Source of the DNA: Helicobacter sp. 11-8110
GTDB taxonomy: Bacteria > Campylobacterota > Campylobacteria > Campylobacterales > Helicobacteraceae
Reading direction: 5' to 3'
Assembly: GCF_003288905.1 (NCBI RefSeq)
Contig: NZ_NHYL01000003.1
Span: forward strand, 62,001-126,000
DNA: 64,000 nt
In this document: piece after piece, positions 59,429 to 64,000 of the stretch
Layout: every line of letters begins with the position of its first letter
Position numbering within the stretch: the first letter of the stretch is position 1
Notes under the pieces: generated by a model
Seen by the model: only the letters and a program-made list of their open reading frames with translations
Told to the model about the DNA's origin: nothing
Database searches by the model: none
Made by a program: the position numbers and the translations under genes

Positions 59429-60271
59429 ATGACCGCTGAATTTCGCACATCAAAACCAATTTTTGCAAGCATAGATTCTAGCTTTAGTCTTTATCAAGGT
59501 GATTGCAACGAGCTTTTACCCCAGATGAGAGAAAAATTTGATTTAATCTTTGCCGATCCTCCATACTTCTTGTCAAATGATGGTTTGAGTATCCAAAATG
59601 GTAAAATTGCAAGCGTGAATAAGGGGGAATGGGATAGAGGTAATGAAATTGAAGACATTGATAATTTTAATATGAAATGGATTGCTAATGCAAAAACTGC
59701 CTTAAAATCTACGGGCAGTATTATGATAAGTGGAACCTATCATAATATTTTTTCACTTGGGAGAGCACTACAAAAGCTTGATTTCAAGATTTTAAATATT
59801 ATCACTTGGCAAAAAACTAATCCTCCACCAAACTTTAGCTGTCGTTATCTAACGCATTCTACTGAGCAAATTATATGGGCAAGAAAAAGCCATAAACATA
59901 AGCATACCTTTAATTATGAGTTTTTAAAAGACTTAAATGGTGGTAAGCAAATGCGTGATGTATGGAGCTTTCCAGCCATTGCTCCTTGGGAAAAAAGTTG
60001 TGGAAAACATCCTACTCAAAAACCCTTAGCGTTGTTGGTTCGATTACTGCTTATGTCAAGCAATGAAAATTCTCTTATTTGCGATCCTTTTTCAGGATCT
60101 AGCACTACAGGAATTGCAGCAAATCTTTTAAATAGAAAATTTGTTGGCATAGAACAAGAAAGCGAGTTTATAGAAATTTCTGTTAAAAGAAAAAAAGAAC
60201 TAGAACATTATACAGAAAGCATAGAATCTAAAATCAAGGATTTGGCATTCTACAAAAAAACTTTGCTTTAA
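59429..60271 (+). CDS. Beta-class adenine DNA methyltransferase, DpnA-like
   Basis: A 280-residue methyltransferase. The catalytic DPPY is at 43-46 and the AdoMet motif [10 protein letters not shown] at 219-228; motif IV before motif I means beta class. Internal blocks [51 protein letters not shown] and GKHPTQKP closely resemble DpnA, the second GATC methylase of DpnII. GATC specificity is a reasonable guess, but HinfI-type and other enzymes share this core. Confidence 0.85.
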   Translation: MTAEFRTSKPIFASIDSSFSLYQGDCNELLPQMREKFDLIFADPPYFLSNDGLSIQNGKIASVNKGEWDRGNEIEDIDNFNMKWIANAKTALKSTGSIMISGTYHNIFSLGRALQKLDFKILNIITWQKTNPPPNFSCRYLTHSTEQIIWARKSHKHKHTFNYEFLKDLNGGKQMRDVWSFPAIAPWEKSCGKHPTQKPLALLVRLLLMSSNENSLICDPFSGSSTTGIAANLLNRKFVGIEQESEFIEISVKRKKELEHYTESIESKIKDLAFYKKTLL

Positions 60272-60281
60272 GTATTTGATA

Positions 60282-60932
60282 ATGTTGGATCTGATAAACA
60301 CCAAACTCACCATTGATGGCTTAGAATTACTCCAAAGTTTGGAGGATTGTAGTATTGATTTATGTTTTTTTGATCCACAATATCGTGGTGTGCTAGATAA
60401 AATGTGCTATGGCAATGAGGGTGAGCGACAAAAGGGGCGTAGTGTCTTGGTGCAAATGTCTGAATCAACGATTATACATTTTATCCAAGAAATTAGCCGA
60501 GTTTTAAAGCCTAGTCGCTATCTTATGCTATGGATTGATAAATTTCATCTGTGTGAGGGCGTGAGACCTTGGCTAGATTCTACATCTTTAGAGATTGTGG
60601 ATCTTATCACTTGGGATAAAATGAAAATGGGTATGGGCTACCGCACAAGAAAACAAAGCGAATATCTACTTATCGTGCAAAAAAAGCCTATTAAAGCAAG
60701 GGGGACTTGGAAACTCCATAATATCCGCGATGTGTGTAGTGAAAAAATTCCACAAAACGAGCTAAAAACACACCCTCATAGCAAACCAAAAACCTTGCAA
60801 AAAACCCTTATAGAATCTTGCACCAATATAGGGGATTTAGTGTGCGATCCAGCAGCAGGAAGCTTTAGTGTGTTAGAGTGCTGCAAGGAATTAGGGAGAA
60901 ATTTTATAGGGACAAATCTCACTACAAAATAA
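60282..60932 (+). CDS. Second DNA methyltransferase, DPQY type
   Basis: A 216-residue methyltransferase with catalytic motif DPQY at 31-34 (variant of DPPY) and a C-terminal AdoMet motif CDPAAGSFS near 188-196, so motif IV again precedes motif I. Blocks [30 protein letters not shown] and [14 protein letters not shown] resemble, from memory, the M2 protein of an H. pylori type IIS system (HpyAII-like). A TTG 6 bases upstream could also start it. Two different methylases beside one nuclease suggest a site modified differently on its two strands. Confidence 0.82.
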   Translation: MLDLINTKLTIDGLELLQSLEDCSIDLCFFDPQYRGVLDKMCYGNEGERQKGRSVLVQMSESTIIHFIQEISRVLKPSRYLMLWIDKFHLCEGVRPWLDSTSLEIVDLITWDKMKMGMGYRTRKQSEYLLIVQKKPIKARGTWKLHNIRDVCSEKIPQNELKTHPHSKPKTLQKTLIESCTNIGDLVCDPAAGSFSVLECCKELGRNFIGTNLTTK

Positions 60933-60948
60933 GCTTAAATATTAAAAT

Positions 60949-61356
60949 TTAAGCCTTAATTTTTTCTTCTTTTTTAAAAAACGCATATTTTCCTCCACCC
61001 ATAAAAAACAAGGCAAGGCAAGGCAAAATATACAAGAGTTGATGTTCAATAACCCAACCACCATAAGAATCAAGCGCAAAAATCTCAAATCCATAGACCA
61101 AATAAATAGCCATAACCATCGTAAAAGCAACAAGCAAAGCTGCAATTCGCACTTGGTAGCCTACAAGTATCAAAAGGGGCGCCAAAACTTCTCCAACATA
61201 AACTCCATATGCCATAATCCCAGGTAATCCTTTTGATTCCAGCATACCCACATAAATATCTGCACCACTAAATATTTTAAACACACCATGAAACAGCATA
61301 AGCCCACCCACACAAAGTCTTAAAAGCAATTTTGCTAAATCAGGATTCAACATCAT
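60949..61356 (-). CDS. DoxX-family membrane protein
   Basis: A 135-residue protein with four hydrophobic helices. The family start LLRLCVGGLMLFHGVFKIFSG and the GVYVGEVLAPLLILVGYQVR loop are clear. DoxX-like proteins are linked to thiol/oxidative stress or quinone handling, with no settled role. AAGGAG precedes the ATG. It faces the end of the restriction-modification genes and is divergent from the aldo/keto reductase. Confidence 0.87.
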   Translation of the reverse strand: MMLNPDLAKLLLRLCVGGLMLFHGVFKIFSGADIYVGMLESKGLPGIMAYGVYVGEVLAPLLILVGYQVRIAALLVAFTMVMAIYLVYGFEIFALDSYGGWVIEHQLLYILPCLALFFMGGGKYAFFKKEEKIKA

Positions 61357-61467
61357 AAAATTCTCCTTACGATAATATTCATTAAACTTAAAATTATAGC
61401 ATTTATCCCTACAAAAACTACCCTATCTTGCAAATTATAATTATTCTAATATTAATAGAACCAAGTA

Positions 61468-61502
61468 TCTTGACTTAGAGTAACTCTCATCTTTTATAAT
61501 AC
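61468..61502 (+). promoter_or_regulatory. MerR-type promoter, copy 1 (aldo/keto reductase)
   Basis: The promoter is TTGACT (61470-61475), a 19-bp spacer, then TATAAT (61495-61500). In the spacer lies the dyad AGAGT-A-ACTCT (61477-61487). An over-long 19-bp spacer with a central dyad is the hallmark of MerR-family activators, which untwist the DNA. The whole 35-bp block recurs exactly at 62491-62525. Transcription would start about 100 bases before the reductase gene. Confidence 0.7.
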
Positions 61503-61607
61503 AATTATCAAAATCAATTAACACGACAAAAAGCTAATTCAACCAAAGCAATAATCTCTTTGAGATTTAAATTGATTCACATTAATTAATAGACAAGGAA
61601 AATAACT

Positions 61608-62441
61608 ATGCAATCAACAATAATGCAATATGTAACCCTAAACAACGGAATAAAAATGCCAATTTTAGGATTTGGCACATACTCTATCAATGACAGCCAT
61701 ACAATTTTGGAAGCCATTAGCTATGGATATCGCCTCTTTGATACGGCACAAATGTATGGAAATGAGCACAAAGTCGGCACAGCAATAAGAGAAGCTATTG
61801 ATAAAATGGGAATCAAACGAGAAGATTTCTTTATTACAACTAAGCTATCTAACAATATGAATTTTCAAGAAGCAAAAAAGGGGATAGAGACTAGCCTTAA
61901 ATCTCTAAATTCTAGCTATATTGATTTAATCTTAATCCATGAGCCCTATCCAAAAGCCAAAGAAATGTATAAAGCCATGGAAACTTATTATAAAGAAGGA
62001 AAACTCAAAGCTATTGGAATCTCCAACTTTACACTCCACGCTTTTAAAGAGTTTATCAAAACCTGCGAGATACCTCCTGCAATCAATCAATGTGAGACAC
62101 ATATCTATTATCAACAAGCAGCATTGCTTCAAACAATGAAACCCTATGGAACAATTTTAGAATCTTGGAGTCCTTTTATAGCAGGTAAAGTCTCAAAAAA
62201 TAAAAATGTTTTTTTTAATGATTCTGCCTTAGAAAAAATCGCCCACAAATACAACAAGAGCATAGCACAAATTGTCTTGCGTTTTTTTACACAACAAGGC
62301 ATTGTGACTATTCCAAAGGCATCCAAAAAGGAACATATGCAAGAAAATATAGATATTTTCAATTTTAATTTAACTAAAGAGGAAATAAAAACTATCAAAA
62401 CATTCAATAAAAACGCGACACAATTTAGCTGGGGATATTAA
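61608..62441 (+). CDS. Aldo/keto reductase
   Basis: A 277-residue NADPH-dependent carbonyl reductase of the AKR5/2,5-diketogluconate-reductase type. The full tetrad is visible: D45, Y50 (DTAQMYGNE), K79 (TTKLS) and H111 (LILIHEPYP). Also present are GISNF and the cofactor segment IPKASKKEHMQEN. It probably detoxifies reactive aldehydes. AAGGA precedes the ATG; a second ATG five codons later is possible. It is controlled by the MerR-type promoter upstream. Confidence 0.9.
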   Translation: MQSTIMQYVTLNNGIKMPILGFGTYSINDSHTILEAISYGYRLFDTAQMYGNEHKVGTAIREAIDKMGIKREDFFITTKLSNNMNFQEAKKGIETSLKSLNSSYIDLILIHEPYPKAKEMYKAMETYYKEGKLKAIGISNFTLHAFKEFIKTCEIPPAINQCETHIYYQQAALLQTMKPYGTILESWSPFIAGKVSKNKNVFFNDSALEKIAHKYNKSIAQIVLRFFTQQGIVTIPKASKKEHMQENIDIFNFNLTKEEIKTIKTFNKNATQFSWGY

Positions 62442-62490
62442 TAAAGCCAAAAAGTAATTTTATAATATTTTTAAAATTTTAGTGCTTTTC

Positions 62491-62525
62491 TCTTGACTTA
62501 GAGTAACTCTCATCTTTTATAATAC
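62491..62525 (+). promoter_or_regulatory. MerR-type promoter, copy 2 (hydrolase)
   Basis: Identical over 35 bp to the block upstream of the aldo/keto reductase: TTGACT (62493-62498), dyad AGAGT-A-ACTCT (62500-62510), TATAAT (62518-62523), spacer 19. It stands about 100 bases before the hydrolase start, the same distance as copy 1. The flanking bases differ, so only the promoter is conserved. Confidence 0.7.
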
Positions 62526-62624
62526 TTTTTTAGAATCAAAAAATATTGAAAATGCATTTTTTAGCACAAACTTTGTTGTATAGATTCTGTCATTTTATTT
62601 TGCAAGTTTATTTTGGAGGTTTAT

Positions 62625-63677
62625 ATGAATCACCTATTCTTTAAAATATTTCTTTTAGGAATACTTTCAATCTTAGGAGATGCAGCTATGGCACAAGCAA
62701 ACACACAAACACAATGGGATAAAACCTTTCCCAAAAGCAATAATGTAGAAATACAAAAGGTTACTTTCAAAAATCGCTATGGTATTACTTTAGTTGGAGA
62801 TCTCTATATACCCAAAAATATATCAAAAGATGCAAAACTTCCTGCCATTGCAATTAGTGGTCCATTTGGAGCAGTCAAAGAACAAGCTTCTGGATTATAT
62901 GCACAAACCTTAAGCGAACAAGGCTTTATTACTTTGGCATTTGATCCATCTTTTACAGGTGAAAGTGCTCTAGAAAACAAAAACTTACCTCAAAATGTCG
63001 CTTCACCTGATATTAATACAGAAGATTTTAGTGCTGCTGTGGATTTTCTATCTAACTATTTAAAAGTGGATTCTAACAAAATAGGTATTTTAGGAATCTG
63101 TGGCTTTGGTGGATTTGCCCTTAATGCCGCAGCTATAGATACACGAATCAAAGCAACAGTAACTTCTACAATGTATGATATGACAAGAATCAATGCAAAA
63201 GGCTATAATGACTCAATAGATTCAAAAGCAAGACTAGAACTCAAAAGAACGCTTAATGAACAACGCACAAAAGATTTCAAAAACAACACTTATGCAAAAG
63301 CAATAGGTTTGCCTGAAAAATTAAATGGAGATGAACCGCAATTCATTCAAGATTATTATAACTATTATAAAAATAAAGAGAGAGGTTTCCACCCTCGTTC
63401 CATTAATTCAAATGGCAATTGGAATCTCACTTCCTCACTTTCCCTTATTAATATGCCCATTTTAGCATATAGCGATGAGATTAATACCCCTGTATTAATG
63501 ATTCACGGCGATAGAGCACATAGCAGATATTTCACTGAAGATGCATTCAAAAAACTCAAAGGAGACAATAAGGAACTAATGATTATTAAAGATGCCAATC
63601 ATGTTGATTTATATGACAATCTAGACAAAATCCCTTTTGCTAAAATCACAGAATTTTTTAAAGAGAATTTGCGGTGA
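62625..63677 (+). CDS. Exported alpha/beta hydrolase (dienelactone-hydrolase/YcjY-like)
   Basis: A 350-residue protein with a signal peptide (about 1-24, ending MAQA). The nucleophile elbow is GICGFGG, with C159 where serine is usual, as in dienelactone hydrolases. The other triad candidates are D in IHGDRAHSRYF and H326 in ANHVDLYD. The substrate is unknown. I use ATG 62625, 8 bases after GGAGG; the longer TTG frame starts inside that site. The next gene overlaps its stop. Confidence 0.85.
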   Translation: MNHLFFKIFLLGILSILGDAAMAQANTQTQWDKTFPKSNNVEIQKVTFKNRYGITLVGDLYIPKNISKDAKLPAIAISGPFGAVKEQASGLYAQTLSEQGFITLAFDPSFTGESALENKNLPQNVASPDINTEDFSAAVDFLSNYLKVDSNKIGILGICGFGGFALNAAAIDTRIKATVTSTMYDMTRINAKGYNDSIDSKARLELKRTLNEQRTKDFKNNTYAKAIGLPEKLNGDEPQFIQDYYNYYKNKERGFHPRSINSNGNWNLTSSLSLINMPILAYSDEINTPVLMIHGDRAHSRYFTEDAFKKLKGDNKELMIIKDANHVDLYDNLDKIPFAKITEFFKENLR

Positions 63678-64000
63678 GATTAGTGAGATTTGGGTATCTT
63701 TTTGGAATATTATGTCTTTGTTTTGTCTATGCTGATTCTACCTATATTCAAGGAAACAAAATGATCATTACAATGGAAATTATCAATGAGACTAAACAAA
63801 AAGAGAAAACTTTATACATTGAATTAGAAGAAAATATCGCTTCAAAGGAACTCATTAAACAACTTCCTTTGGAGTTAGAATTTAGTGATTACGCAAACAA
63901 AGAAAAGGTAGCTCATTTACCATGCAACCTAAGTGTTAAAAATACGCCAAATTATAATCCACAAATTGGAGATTTTTTCTACTTTTCTCCATGGGGAAAC
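63674..64000 (+). CDS. Exported cyclophilin-like fold protein, cut by the right edge
   Basis: A GTG at 63674 overlaps the hydrolase stop. It opens a frame of 109 codons without a stop to the window end. A signal peptide (RLVRFGYLFGILCLCFVYA, about 1-20) precedes a domain with the pattern of bacterial cyclophilin-like proteins: ENIASKELIKQLPLELEFSDYAN, EKVAHLP and PQIGDFFYFSPWGN. These are small binding proteins often found near aldo/keto reductases and flavodoxins. It is cotranscribed with the hydrolase. Confidence 0.75.
   Translation, partial: MRLVRFGYLFGILCLCFVYADSTYIQGNKMIITMEIINETKQKEKTLYIELEENIASKELIKQLPLELEFSDYANKEKVAHLPCNLSVKNTPNYNPQIGDFFYFSPWGN

Noticed and set aside
57523-60932. Genomic island from purB to the second methylase
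   Set aside because: There is no integrase, tRNA boundary, direct repeat or transposase. Only the three restriction-modification genes look accessory, and purB is core.

Overview
The window is chromosomal DNA from an AT-rich member of the Campylobacterota. Many gene neighbourhoods match Helicobacter as I remember them: gmk next to a Glu/Gln-rich ChePep-like protein and the nucT nuclease; tatD-ribE-flhX; ppk close to pyrD-M16 peptidase-dapA-SDR-pgsA; ffh-rpsP-khpA-rimM-trmD-rplS; and arsRS-hemB. A PglA-like glycosyltransferase and a very clear PglC point to a species with Campylobacter-type N-glycosylation, such as the H. pullorum/H. canadensis group. That species placement is inference.

Layout. 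1-7.1 kb: asparaginase (cut by the left edge), then methionine synthesis by direct sulfhydrylation (metY, metA). Facing them is a minus-strand run of carB, a short TsaC-like protein and a membrane protein. 7.2-9.9 kb: gmk, chePep with a large 9-nt tandem repeat, and nucT. 9.9-15 kb: tatD, ribE-flhX, a hotdog protein with a PHP phosphatase, pglA-like/pglC and tRNA-Glu. 15-21.6 kb: a beta-propeller protein, ispG, proA and ppk. 21.9-28.3 kb: one seven-gene minus-strand operon from pyrD to yggS. 28.5-30.2 kb: a decayed chemoreceptor containing a G11 tract. 30.2-37.6 kb: clpB with a HAIR-like operator, msrA, a four-gene two-component/Ppx operon, a YbdD protein and a PerR-like regulator. 37.8-41.3 kb: the ffh-rplS translation operon. 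41.4-45.7 kb: an AEC transporter, htrA and flagellin flaA with a sigma-28 promoter. 45.8-52.6 kb: all trp genes, split into divergent trpBA and trpE-GD-CF. 52.7-56.4 kb: two small proteins, then arsR-arsS-hemB, with arsR behind a hairpin that would mask its ribosome binding site. 56.5-58.9 kb: a pseudouridine synthase and purB. 58.9-60.9 kb: a three-gene restriction-modification system. 61-64 kb: DoxX, an aldo/keto reductase, a secreted hydrolase and a cyclophilin-like protein cut by the right edge. The reductase and the hydrolase-cyclophilin pair share an identical 35-bp promoter with a 19-bp spacer and a central dyad, typical of MerR-family control.

Most of the window is core metabolism and housekeeping. 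The accessory or fast-evolving parts are the chePep repeat, the broken chemoreceptor, the restriction-modification genes and the MerR-type stress cluster at the right end. I saw no integrase, transposase, prophage, CRISPR array or rRNA operon.
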